The position numbers and the translations under genes are program-made. Below the pieces are notes generated by a model. It did no database searches and had not been told where the DNA came from. It saw only the letters and a list, made by a program, of their open reading frames with translations. A stretch of DNA of 64,000 nt, taken from contig NZ_OX365700.1 in assembly GCF_947241125.1 (NCBI RefSeq), positions 744,001 through 808,000 on the forward strand, given 5' to 3'. This document shows positions 45,006 through 53,614 of this stretch, piece by piece (the first letter of the stretch is position 1; each line of letters begins with the position of its first letter). This DNA is from Nitrospira tepida. Lineage in GTDB: Bacteria > Nitrospirota > Nitrospiria > Nitrospirales > Nitrospiraceae.

Positions 45006-46485
45006 CTACTCCGATTGAGGCCGGACCTGTTCCGGCTCCTGCCGTGATTCCGTGCCGGCCGGCGAGGACGGCGCCTGCGGCTGTTCCTCCTCCGCCTGTC
45101 CCGAGAATCGACCGCTCGCGCTCGCCGTTCCTTCGAACAACACGTTGGCGACGAGCGCTTGCGGGGTGGAAAAGGCGCTGGCGGACCGTTGGCGCGCCAA
45201 CGCCATGTTGAGCGCGAGATCGCCGAGCTGATGGCGGCCGCTCAGGGAGGATTTCATCTTGCTCACCTGCTGGCTCATGTCCGTCTTAAGGGCGTTTTGG
45301 ATCCGGTCCTTCAGCTTGTCGTCCACGCTGTGCCAATAGCCGATCTTGATGCCGTCCAATGCTTTCTTGGATTCGTTGGCCATCTGAAGGTCCGGAACCG
45401 TCACCATCGTGCCATCATCGCCCAGATGAGGCGTGCCCCAGTAGTACAGGGTGCCGTTGACGTCGCCGCTGGTCTCCACCGTAAGGAGCATGCGTCCGTT
45501 GGCGTCCGATGCGAACGCTCGCTCGATCATCAGGGAGTCGCCGCCGGCCGTGACGATCTGCTGATGGAAGAGCTTGCTTTGCAGGTCATGGTTGATGGTT
45601 TCGTAGGGAACGGTCATGGACCCGAGAATTCTGAACGGCTTGTCCTCGGCCACCGTGGCGCCGTTCTTCACCTGGAGCGGGGTGGCCGGAACCGGATGGG
45701 CACAGTCCGGTTCGTAGGCCGCCATGGGTTTCCCCCTTACGGCCCCCTTGATCGTGCTCTCTTCCACGGTCCCACTCACGCCGCCGATCTGGATCTCCAG
45801 GGGGGTGCCGTAGAGGCACAGGGCGCTGGCCGGAGATCCGGCCGGCAGATTGATCGGGCCTTGAAGTGCCTGCCATACCTGCGCGATGGGGATACGGAAC
45901 GTGCCAGGCGTAATGGCCTGGGCAATCTGCCGTTCCAATCCATCCCGGTCCAGCAGATCATTCAGTTGATCCTTGACCGGCAGCGCAAACAGGTTGCACT
46001 TGGCCTCGCTCTCCGGCTTGAGCACGGTGGTCAGATGCGGTTGGTCCATGGCAAAGACGAGAAAGGAGCCGTCTTGGCGGACCTGGAGCGGCCCGCCGCC
46101 TTCGAAGACCGGATAGAGCGGACCGAGACGGCAGGATTGCGCCAGCTCCCGCGCCTCGATGTCGCCCCGATACGTCGCCCGAATGGTCACGAGCCCGTCC
46201 TGAATGGTTACCTCCGGCAGGCCGTCACGCACGAAGGTCCAACGATAATCGCGCCCCAGGGGATGGGTGGCATCGGTGAAACGTTCCGGCAAGGAAGCCT
46301 GGATGGCCCGTTGGATCGGACGCAGATCTGCCTTGACGGCGAGGGGCCACTGAGCTTCCGGCGGCTGAGCGACCGGTTGACCCGTGGCGGTGAACGACGG
46401 CGGGGATCGTGTGGCTGCATCCGAGGGCCGATGCGAGCAAGGTCCAGGCTGCGGCGGCCGCGATCATCCGTGTGGTCGTAGACAT
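45006..46485 (-). pseudogene. DUF4403 lipoprotein gene with an apparent frameshift
   Basis: The main frame (45006 to about 46410) encodes a DUF4403 protein: RPIQRAIQASLPERFTDATH, FVRDGLPEVTIQDGLVTIRA, and repeats of this large beta-rich periplasmic family. No start codon with a ribosome site exists in this frame. A different frame starting at ATG 46485 (GAGGA upstream) supplies the missing signal peptide and lipobox (AAAAAWTLLASALGC). The two frames must switch between about 46395 and 46415, next to a GGGG run (46402-46405). Joined, they give a normal lipoprotein of about 490 residues. Either a true one-base indel or a sequencing error explains this. Confidence 0.75.
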
Positions 46486-46550
46486 GGGGTCCTCGCTTCC
46501 AGGCCGGCGGCGCCTGGGCCGCCTGCCTGGGTCAACAGGTCATGAAGGTG

Positions 46551-47024
46551 TTATCGACTGGACGCTGAACTCGCCTGCCCGGCGGAGCCGGGTGAAGACA
46601 ACCCCGTTCGCAGGAGCGCGATGGATTCGCGGGCGCCTCGCGCCTCTTCCGGGAAGAGGCTGTCGTACCGGCTCTGCCAGTAAGCCGGCATCGCAGCCTG
46701 GTCCTGGGGCGGCACATCGAGCAGCACCCCAAGGGAGGTGACGTACTCGCCTTGTCCGCGCGCGATGTCCTGTTGGATGCTTTCCCAGGCGACCGCGGTA
46801 TAGAGGTTCATTTGCTGATCCTTCGCCACCAGCCCATCCTGCGTGAACAGCGACTGCGGGGAGGTGCTGGAGGAAAAATTGACCGTCGTGTCGATGGTGG
46901 CCTTGGTCGTATTGCACGCGGCCATCAACCCTGAGACCGCCAGGAGGGCGATCGCCCATACCCACGACGTCGTTCCCTGCTGGTTTCCTTGACTCATGCC
47001 GACGTTGCCGATCGGATGCTTCAT
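46551..47024 (-). CDS. DUF3015 lipoprotein
   Basis: 157 residues. The signal VWAIALLAVSGLMAAC ends in a lipobox. The mature part has TTVNFSSSTSPQSLFTQDGL, then DIARGQGEYVTSLGVLLDVP and YDSLFPEEA, which is the DUF3015 pattern (SPxSLFTxDGxx, GEYLxSLAxLLGxP, YxxLF). GGAGGAAG lies seven bases before the ATG at 47024. It precedes the DUF4403 gene by 65 bases on the same strand, so they may be co-transcribed. Function unknown. Confidence 0.82.
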   Translation of the reverse strand: MKHPIGNVGMSQGNQQGTTSWVWAIALLAVSGLMAACNTTKATIDTTVNFSSSTSPQSLFTQDGLVAKDQQMNLYTAVAWESIQQDIARGQGEYVTSLGVLLDVPPQDQAAMPAYWQSRYDSLFPEEARGARESIALLRTGLSSPGSAGQASSASSR

Positions 47025-47506
47025 GATGTGCTTCCTCCCTCTCTACGATAATGAAGTGGGCTCGACCGAGCCGGTGGTCCCTACTCGATTTCTTTTCGAT
47101 TCCTTCGGATCTCGATGTCGATCATCCAGCCAGTCGCATCAACAGGTCTGGCCGGCAGAATCAGGCTGATGCAGGGAGCGAGCGTCAGGCTCCTTCTCGA
47201 CCCACTCGCTCGGGCACTCGGCCTCTGCCGTATCCTGTTCGACACTTATCGCGGAGGCATGAGCCCCTGCACTGGGCGATTCCCTAGCCTTAGGAGGGAA
47301 TGTCCCCAATCGGTGAGCGCAGGCCGGCGCCGGCGCACGCATAGTAGTAAGTGGGCATCGAACCCCCCTTCATACAGCCGTTCCTGTCTGACCCCCACTC
47401 TTGTCATGGAGGTGGAGCCCTTGCTATAGCGATGCCCATTCTGCCTGCCGCCATGAAGGGTGATGGCCGGAGGGAACGGCGCGGGGAAAGAAGGAGACGG
47501 GCGACC
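47025..47506. other. Noncoding region, about 480 bp
   Basis: Divergent space between DUF3015 and GNAT genes. Frames on either strand here have poor codon use and no ribosome sites. AT-richer at 47080-47120. No repeat, tRNA or clear RNA structure recognised. Confidence 0.4.
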
Positions 47507-47992
47507 ATGCCGAATCGGCCGGTTCACATAGACCCAGCTCGACCGGAAGATGCGCGGGCGCTTGCGCGGATGGTCGGCGAGCTGCTGGGCGAAATCATGG
47601 CGGCCGTCGGCGCCCGAGTGTTCGAGTATCACGAACAGGAAACCGTCGCTCGTGCGCAGACCTGGCTGGCTGAGCGGACCTATACGGTCTTTCTGGCTCG
47701 TGATCAGGCGGATGGCTCGATCTGCGGATTCCTTGCGCTTGGCGAGAGCCGTGCCCTCTACGCAGGGGGCGTCTTCGGCACGATCCCGGAACTGTTCGTC
47801 CGTCCCGCCTATCGCTGCTTCGGGGTCGGAGGACAATTGATCGCGCGTGCAAGGCAATGGGGCCGGTCACGCGGATGGACCAGGCTCGAAGTCACGACGC
47901 CCCCGTTGCCTCAGTTCGATCGCACCCTGCGTTTCTATGAACGGCAGGGGTTCAACCTGTCCGGCGGGCGCAAATTGAAGCTCGATCTGTGA
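47507..47992 (+). CDS. GNAT family acetyltransferase
   Basis: 161 residues. The GNAT fold is shown by IDPARPEDARALARMVGELL (first strand and helix), the strand-loop PELFVRPAYRCFGVGGQLIARA with the acetyl-CoA loop (R..GVG..L), and FYERQGFNLSGGRKLKLDL at the end. The ATG at 47507 has AAGGAG upstream. The substrate cannot be predicted. Stands alone. Confidence 0.88.
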   Translation: MPNRPVHIDPARPEDARALARMVGELLGEIMAAVGARVFEYHEQETVARAQTWLAERTYTVFLARDQADGSICGFLALGESRALYAGGVFGTIPELFVRPAYRCFGVGGQLIARARQWGRSRGWTRLEVTTPPLPQFDRTLRFYERQGFNLSGGRKLKLDL

Positions 47993-48089
47993 TCGGCCGC
48001 ATGGTCCCGACGCCGGGCTTCTCGCCGCACAATTCCGGTTCCGCCCTTGCGCGGTTGACTCACGATGCGAAGCGGAGTAAACAGGAGTC

Positions 48090-48203
48090 ATGGCCGACGG
48101 ATGGTCCAAGATCAAGACCCATCCGGGTTCCTGCCCCATTCCCTTCGATCCGTATCGTCACGGATATGATCCTCCTGCGCATCAGGCGTTCGAGAGCGTG
48201 TAA
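48090..48203 (+). CDS. Possible 37-aa peptide
   Basis: ATG 48090 to TAA 48203 encodes MADGWSKIKTHPGSCPIPFD and continues with YRHGYDPPAHQAFESV. AGGAG lies two bases before the ATG, which is closer than usual. Codons are typical of the region and the peptide is rich in Pro, His and aromatics, unlike random GC-rich translation. No family recognised. It lies in an otherwise empty 380-bp stretch (47993-48370). Confidence 0.4.
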   Translation: MADGWSKIKTHPGSCPIPFDPYRHGYDPPAHQAFESV

Positions 48204-48370
48204 ACGATTGTCGAGACATCGGTCGGATGCTGTCGTCTGACCGCTTGCGCTGAACAGGTGCTGCGACTCATGGCCTCCGGCCACGGATCGCGTGTTTGTC
48301 GCGTCCGCCTCCGTGACAGGACCACAGCGCCAGCGGCAAAGGATGACGTGGATGTGAAGGAGAGGGTCCC

Positions 48371-49120
48371 ATGAATCGACATATCATGGCCAATCGAGAA
48401 CCGGTCAAACGGTTGCAGTTGATGCCGCAAGGCGTCGTGGCCAAGTATCCCTGTGCCTCCCGTTCGTCCCGAACAGGGTTGAGATGGCGGCAGATCGGGA
48501 CCGCGCTCCTTTCGGTGGGCTGCGCCTTGGCTGCCGGCGCGACGAGGATGGCGCGAGCCACCGGCAGGCTGATCGTGGCGACGTTCCAGCGCCTTTCGTT
48601 GGGAACTAACCTGCTTCGGTTTGGGAGGGCAGCGGGGTCAGGGTTTTCCTGGACGGTGTGCGCGGCCGGTCGCGGAGCGGCGGCGACAGGCCGATGGCTT
48701 GGCCGAACCTCCCGGGCGGGGATGAGGCAGGGTCTGGCCCGTCTGCACGGCTGGTTGTCCACACGCGCGCATCAAGCCGAAGTGCCAGCGGCGCCGTCGT
48801 CCATCCCGTGGAACGGGTTGACGGACAACTTCTACGATTCCACCTACTGGCAGGAGCGGTCCCTGGTCCGGAACCAGGCGCTGCGGCATGAGATCGGCGT
48901 GGTCCGCGCGCATTTGGCGGCTCAGGAAAAGGAGCTGGCGCGTGCGGCGGCGCATATCGCGCGGCTGCGCGGGCTGGTCCGGAGCCAGCAATTGGCGTTG
49001 GAAGACGCGGCCAAGGAACTCCAAGATCGAGACGAAGGAGCCGAGGTGAGGGACGATCTCCTGATCGCCGTGACGGAGGAGTCGGCGGAACAACAGTTCG
49101 GCCGAGGCCGGTTGTTCTGA
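48371..49120 (+). CDS. Hypothetical protein with C-terminal coiled coil
   Basis: 249 residues. The N-terminal half is basic and Gly/Ala/Arg-rich with a weak hydrophobic segment (IGTALLSVGCALAAGATRMA). After a central LTDNFYDSTYWQERSLVRN, residues 170-225 form a strong coiled coil (LRHEIGVVRAHLAAQEKELA). GGAGAGGG precedes the ATG. No recognised domain; a scaffolding or envelope-associated role is possible but not shown. Confidence 0.65.
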   Translation: MNRHIMANREPVKRLQLMPQGVVAKYPCASRSSRTGLRWRQIGTALLSVGCALAAGATRMARATGRLIVATFQRLSLGTNLLRFGRAAGSGFSWTVCAAGRGAAATGRWLGRTSRAGMRQGLARLHGWLSTRAHQAEVPAAPSSIPWNGLTDNFYDSTYWQERSLVRNQALRHEIGVVRAHLAAQEKELARAAAHIARLRGLVRSQQLALEDAAKELQDRDEGAEVRDDLLIAVTEESAEQQFGRGRLF

Positions 49121-49423
49121 CTGCCGGCTGCCGCCTCTCGTGGGACGGACGGACATCCGTCATTCGCCACTTCGTCAAACGTAGAGGAGCGGCGAGTTTT
49201 TTACCTGTCCCCTTCATTGCCTTGCGATTGACGACCACGCATGACGCTTGACGCATGTCCATTGACGAAGGCGGCATCCCGATGATAGATGCGAACGGCC
49301 CTGACCATTAGAGGACAGGAGCACTGTCTTGACCTGCCGGAGCGTTTTCCGTAAGCTCGCCAACATTCCTCGACGCATTCCTGCCCTGTTGTCGCAGCGC
49401 ATCACCGTGAGGGACCGCTCGAA
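49121..49423. other. Noncoding region with TTGACG repeats, 303 bp
   Basis: Separates the coiled-coil gene from rmuC. It contains several copies of a short TTGACG/TGACGC motif between 49224 and 49270, also found at other intergenic sites in this window. The rest shows no gene or structure I can support; the rmuC promoter must lie in it. Confidence 0.45.
49224..49270. repeat. Intergenic ATTGACG/CTTGACG repeat cluster
   Basis: Three (A/C)TTGACG units plus an ATGACG unit lie within 47 bases (GATTGACGACC, CATGACGCTTGACGC, CATTGACGAAGG). The same unit occurs at 57441-57566 and 63596-63709. The spacing is irregular, so it is not a CRISPR or a simple tandem repeat. Confidence 0.5.
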
Positions 49424-50824
49424 ATGACCGACATCACCGCGTTGACGGTGGGGGCCGGTGTTGGAATCCTGGCAGGGGCGCTGATCGCGGGCTGGTGGGT
49501 CGCGGCGCACCTGCGCCGGCGTTTCCACGATCAGGTGATGGAGGCGGCGGAGCGCGCCCAAAAGGCGGAAACCGTTGTAGCCGAGCTGAGGCGACGCGCC
49601 GAACTGGAGCAGGCGGAGATCGTCCGGTTGCGGGCCTCGCTCAGTGAATCCCAACAGGCCTTCGTGGCGGCGGAGACGAGGCGCGAAGAAGCGTTGAAGC
49701 GGGTGGAGGAACAGCAGGCCATCCTGGCTCAGGCCCGGCTTGAATTAGCGGAAACCTTTCAGGCCCTCTCGGGGACGGCCTTGCAGCGGAACAACGAGGC
49801 CTTTCTCAATCTCGCCAAAACGACCTTTCAAGCCATACAGGCCGAGGCCAAGGGCGAATGGTCTCGACGGCATCAGGCGATCGACGACCTGGTGAAACCG
49901 CTCCACGATCAGCTCGGCCGGTATGCCGACCAGTTGCAGCAACTGGAACAGTCTCGACAGGCCGCCTATGGGGGGCTCGACCAACATCTGCGGCTGCTGG
50001 CCGAGTCGCAGCAGCGGTTGCAGCAGGAAACCGGGCAGCTCGTCAACGCCTTGCGGACGCCGGCCGTCCGGGGGCGCTGGGGAGAGATGACGCTCAGACG
50101 GGTGGCGGAGCTGGCCGGCATGGTGCCGCATTGCGACTTCTTCGAGCAGGAGAGCGTGGTCTCGGAGGAGGGCCGCGCGCGGCCGGACATGCTGGTGCGG
50201 TTGCCGGGCGGCCGGCAGATCGTCATCGACGCGAAGGCCGTCTTGAGCGCTTATCTCGAAGCCCATGACGCGCCGAATGACGACCAGCGGGCGGAGCGGC
50301 TGAAGCGACACGCCGCGCAGATCCGCGCCCGAATGGAGGAGCTGAGCCTCAAGGCCTACTGGACCCAGTTCAATCTGGCGCCGGAGTTCGTGGTGTTGTT
50401 CCTGCCAGGCGAGCAATTTCTGGGCGCGGCCCTCGAACAGGACCCGACCCTGATCGAGGACGGGTTTTCCCGGGGCGTGGTGGTGGCCACGCCGACGACG
50501 CTCATGGCGCTCCTGCGGGCGGTGGCCTACGGCTGGCGGCAGGAACAGTTGACCGCGCATGCGCAGGAGGCCGGTCGCTTGGGAAAGGACCTCTACGAGC
50601 GGATGGCCCTGCTCGCGCAGTATCTCAACGAGATCGGCGCGGCGCTGGGAAAAAGCGTCGCGGCCTACAATCGCGCGGTCGGGTCGCTGGAAAGCCGGGT
50701 CTGGCCGGCTGCGCGCAAATTCAAGGACCTGGGTATTGCCACGGAAAAAGAGGTGCCGCTGATCGAGCCGGTGGAGGTTTTCCCGCGACAATCTTCACAG
50801 ATCGAAGCGGAGAAGATCATTTAG
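49424..50824 (+). CDS. rmuC: DNA recombination protein RmuC
   Basis: 466 residues. An N-terminal hydrophobic anchor (LTVGAGVGILAGALIAGWWV) is followed by a long coiled coil (about 35-200) and the RmuC nuclease-like core: VRGRWGEMTLRRVAELAGM, RPDMLVRLPGGRQIVIDAKA with the PD-(D/E)xK-like Asp and Lys, and FVVLFLPGEQFLGAAL. RmuC limits recombination at inverted repeats and has recently been linked to anti-plasmid or phage effects in some bacteria. It sits immediately left of the AT-rich nucleotide cassette. Confidence 0.93.
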   Translation: MTDITALTVGAGVGILAGALIAGWWVAAHLRRRFHDQVMEAAERAQKAETVVAELRRRAELEQAEIVRLRASLSESQQAFVAAETRREEALKRVEEQQAILAQARLELAETFQALSGTALQRNNEAFLNLAKTTFQAIQAEAKGEWSRRHQAIDDLVKPLHDQLGRYADQLQQLEQSRQAAYGGLDQHLRLLAESQQRLQQETGQLVNALRTPAVRGRWGEMTLRRVAELAGMVPHCDFFEQESVVSEEGRARPDMLVRLPGGRQIVIDAKAVLSAYLEAHDAPNDDQRAERLKRHAAQIRARMEELSLKAYWTQFNLAPEFVVLFLPGEQFLGAALEQDPTLIEDGFSRGVVVATPTTLMALLRAVAYGWRQEQLTAHAQEAGRLGKDLYERMALLAQYLNEIGAALGKSVAAYNRAVGSLESRVWPAARKFKDLGIATEKEVPLIEPVEVFPRQSSQIEAEKII

Positions 50825-50885
50825 ACGGTAACAGCAGCAGGAATTTCTTGCGCGACGTTCATCTTTGAACAGGTCGCGGAGAAAC

Positions 50886-50915
50886 TTTACATTCAGTATC
50901 TGACTAGTCTACATT
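50886..50915 (+). promoter_or_regulatory. Candidate promoter of the nuclease/PurZ-like cassette
   Basis: TTTACA (50886-50891; five of six to TTGACA), 18-base spacer, TACATT (50910-50915; four of six to TATAAT). It lies about 55 bases before the GTG at 50972, in a locally AT-rich stretch just after rmuC. It is the only promoter-like pair I see before the cassette. Confidence 0.4.
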
Positions 50916-50971
50916 CCGACCGATCAACGGCGGAGACGCTATTCACGGGTTGTGCTGCGAAGGACTTGATA

Positions 50972-52558
50972 GTGTCGACGACCAATGAAATTCTTCCTCG
51001 TACATTCCTTCACGCGCCTCGGGTAGGACAGAAAACCGAGAAAGCGCTCTGGGAGAGCGGTATCACTTCCTGGGGCAAGTTTCTCAATTCTTCTTCAACC
51101 CTGCTTAAGCCACTGCGTTCACAACCCCAAGTTTTCCGGATCATCGAGCAGTCGGCGGAAGCCCTCGAGAAGAAGAACGTCACATTTTTTTCTCGGGCTC
51201 TAGCTCCCGAGGCGTGGTGGCGCCTCTATCCAAGCTTTGAATCAAGGACTGTTTTTTTGGACATTGAGACGACGGGTCTCTCTCACTACTACGATGAAAT
51301 CACGCTCGTGGGGCTCTATGACGGCAATCGGGTGCGGACCTTGCTGTCGGGTCATAACCTGAAGCAGTTGCCGGAACTCCTCGCCCAGTACGACATCGTC
51401 GTCACCTTTAACGGGACATTGTTTGACCTCCCATTCCTGAGGGCGAAACTGCCATCTCTTCGTCTGCCATCGGTGCATCTCGACCTGCGTTATCTCCTCA
51501 AGCGACTAGGCTATTCGGGTGGGCTTAAAGACATTGAGCAAAGACTGGGTATTCGGCGGGGTCCTGAGGCACGGGCCGTGAATGGCTATCTGGCCACCGT
51601 ATTGTGGGCGCGCTACAAACGAGGCGACATGTCGGCCTTGGAACAGCTCGTCAAATACAATATCGCGGATGTGATGAGCCTTCGCCCTCTCATGCGGTTT
51701 GCCTGCCGCGAGCTGACGGCGGGCCTGTTGTTCAGAGAGAAGCAGCGGATACCGACGATCACATCAAAACCTCTCAAAGCCGTCCCAGTCCATGTCTCCA
51801 AGGTCAATGGCAACGGGGTTACCCTGATTGTTGGTGGTGCCGCGGTCTTGCTTCGTAAACGCCCGCTCGAACGGTCGCCTATCAGGCTGAGCAATCTATT
51901 AGAGAACATTCAGTGCTCAGGAGGGGCTCCCAGGGTTGTTGGAATCGATCTACGCGGAAGTGAGGTGAGACCGACGGGATGGGCCTTGCTTGAAGGTGAG
52001 CAAGCCTACACCAGATTGGTGAAATCGGATGCCGAAATCGTGCAGGAAACAATCCGCCACCGTCCGGACCTTATCTCAATCGATTCTCCATTAGGCATTC
52101 CATACGGACGCTGCTGCACTCAGGATTCATGTCGATGTCGAAGCAAAGGAATCTTGAGGGAGTGCGAACGAGTGCTGTGGAGACGAGGTGTCAAGGTGTT
52201 TCCCTGCCTGCTCCCGAGTATGCAGAAGCTGACCGAGCGCGGCATCCGTCTCGCCAAAGAGTTCCGCGAACGGGGCTTCCGCGTCATCGAAAGTTACCCT
52301 GGGGCGGCCCAAGACATCATGCGTATTCCGAGAAAGAGATCGAGTGTGCATGAACTGGCTCAGGGGTTAGCCGCCTTCGGCATCAAGGGGCCGTTTACAT
52401 CTGTCCCCTGCAGCCATGATGAGTTGGACGCCATCACGTCCGCTGTCGTCGGCGACTTCTACCTTGCCGGGATGTATGAACCACTCGGTGATCAGCGCGA
52501 GGAGTGCTTGATCGTCCCAAAACTGGATAAGCTCATGTCTCACAACCCCGACAGCTAA
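50972..52558 (+). CDS. Two-domain nuclease: DEDD-type RNase H-like exonuclease fused to DUF429
   Basis: 528 residues from GTG 50972 (GAAGGA seven bases upstream; TTG 50966 is possible). Residues 1-90 form a helical N-terminus with ESGITSWGKFLN-type helix-hairpin-helix flavour. About 90-250 is an RNase_H_2/YprB-like exonuclease domain: VFLDIETTG, VVTFNGTLFDLPFLRAKLP and YNIADVMSLRPLM supply the DEDD acidic residues. About 320-510 is a DUF429 domain: VVGIDLRGSE, LISIDSPLG, RVIESYPGAAQ and HDELDAITSA give a second RNase H-fold acidic site. CCTQDSCRCRSKG in the middle is Cys-rich. It is followed six bases later by the PurZ-like gene, so the two are surely co-expressed. Confidence 0.8.
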   Translation: MSTTNEILPRTFLHAPRVGQKTEKALWESGITSWGKFLNSSSTLLKPLRSQPQVFRIIEQSAEALEKKNVTFFSRALAPEAWWRLYPSFESRTVFLDIETTGLSHYYDEITLVGLYDGNRVRTLLSGHNLKQLPELLAQYDIVVTFNGTLFDLPFLRAKLPSLRLPSVHLDLRYLLKRLGYSGGLKDIEQRLGIRRGPEARAVNGYLATVLWARYKRGDMSALEQLVKYNIADVMSLRPLMRFACRELTAGLLFREKQRIPTITSKPLKAVPVHVSKVNGNGVTLIVGGAAVLLRKRPLERSPIRLSNLLENIQCSGGAPRVVGIDLRGSEVRPTGWALLEGEQAYTRLVKSDAEIVQETIRHRPDLISIDSPLGIPYGRCCTQDSCRCRSKGILRECERVLWRRGVKVFPCLLPSMQKLTERGIRLAKEFRERGFRVIESYPGAAQDIMRIPRKRSSVHELAQGLAAFGIKGPFTSVPCSHDELDAITSAVVGDFYLAGMYEPLGDQREECLIVPKLDKLMSHNPDS

Positions 52559-52564
52559 AGAACA

Positions 52565-53614
52565 ATGCCTCTCACGGTGGTGGTCGGTGGACAGTTTGGA
52601 TCGGAAGGGAAGGGCAAGGTAACTTCTTACCTTGCCCTGCGGGACCGCGTTGACATCGTGGTGCGCTGCGGGGGACCGAATTCGGGCCACACGGTGGATG
52701 TGGACGGCCAGCGTTACGAGCTACGCCTGCTCCCATGTGGGTTCCTTAATCCTAACACCCGCCTCCTGCTCGCCGCTGGTTCGTTGATCGCTCCGGACAT
52801 CCTGTTAGCGGAGATTAAGGCGGCTGGGATCGATGCCAGCCGAGTGGGGGTAGACCGTAATGCAGGCATCATCTCAGGCGATTACGCTGAAGAGGAGAAG
52901 AAGCTGCTCTTAAGAGATCGTCTCGGGTCAACCTTATCTGGGACAGGGATCGCGGTGGCCTATCGCGTCTTACGGAAACCCGATTTCAAGCTTGCCAAGG
53001 ATATCCCAGAACTGAAGCCATTTCTCACGGATGTGTCTGCAGAGGTCAATGGGGTGCTGGATAAAGGCGGGAAGGTCATCATTGAAGGGACGCAAGGATT
53101 CGGCCTCTCCGTCTACCATTCGCCACACTATCCCTATGCCACGAGCCGGGATACGACAGCGAGTGGGTTTCTGAGCGAAGTCGGGGTGAGCCCGCGGTTA
53201 GTGACCGACATCGTGATGGCGGTCCGTACCTATCCCATTCGAGTCGCTGGTAGTTCCGGGCCGCTGCTGAATGAGGTTACGTGGGAGGAAGTCCGCCGGA
53301 GAAGTGGATATCCAACTGATATTCGCGAATTCACAACGACGACCAAGAAACTTAGAAGGGTAGGCCTATTCGATCTTGAGTTGGTACGGCGGGCTGTAAT
53401 GGTGAACAGGCCAACTCAAATTGCTCTCCACGGAGCAGATTATCTTTCGTACTTGAACAAGTCTGTGAGGACACATGAGGAGCTAGATCATCTTACGCGC
53501 TCCTTTATCACAGACCTGGAGAATGCAACCGGCGTTCCTGTGTCAATAACAGGAACGGGGCCAGCGAACGAAGAATTGATAGATAGAGGCAATCACTTTC
53601 ATGGAGCTTCCTGA
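52565..53614 (+). CDS. Short adenylosuccinate synthetase homologue, PurZ-like
   Basis: 349 residues, about 80 fewer than housekeeping PurA. The P-loop reads GGQFGSEGKGK: Ser13 stands where PurA has its catalytic Asp13, while His42 (NSGHT) is kept. Other motifs: RLLLAAGSLIAPD, IEGTQGFGLSVYH, YPYATSRDTTASG and a substrate loop TTTTKKLRRVG (257-267) in place of the PurA VTGRxRRxGW. The Asp-to-Ser change, the short length and the TKKxRRV loop are, as I know them, marks of PurZ, which condenses dGMP with aspartate on the way to 2-aminoadenine. The compact form is shared with archaeal PurA. Substrate dGMP or another purine nucleotide is inference. Its 3' end overlaps the next gene by 14 bases. Confidence 0.82.
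   Translation: MPLTVVVGGQFGSEGKGKVTSYLALRDRVDIVVRCGGPNSGHTVDVDGQRYELRLLPCGFLNPNTRLLLAAGSLIAPDILLAEIKAAGIDASRVGVDRNAGIISGDYAEEEKKLLLRDRLGSTLSGTGIAVAYRVLRKPDFKLAKDIPELKPFLTDVSAEVNGVLDKGGKVIIEGTQGFGLSVYHSPHYPYATSRDTTASGFLSEVGVSPRLVTDIVMAVRTYPIRVAGSSGPLLNEVTWEEVRRRSGYPTDIREFTTTTKKLRRVGLFDLELVRRAVMVNRPTQIALHGADYLSYLNKSVRTHEELDHLTRSFITDLENATGVPVSITGTGPANEELIDRGNHFHGAS

Noticed and set aside
46225-46485. Separate 86-aa protein with signal peptide
   Set aside because: After the lipobox the frame turns into an Arg/Gly-rich shadow of the DUF4403 frame, so it is better read as the split-off signal peptide of that gene.
47115-47429. Open frame of 104 aa on the plus strand before the GNAT gene
   Set aside because: No ribosome site and a composition like translated noncoding DNA; the GNAT gene has a clear start at 47507.
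52565-53614. Ordinary housekeeping purA
   Set aside because: It is about 80 residues too short, lacks the catalytic Asp13 and has a different substrate loop.
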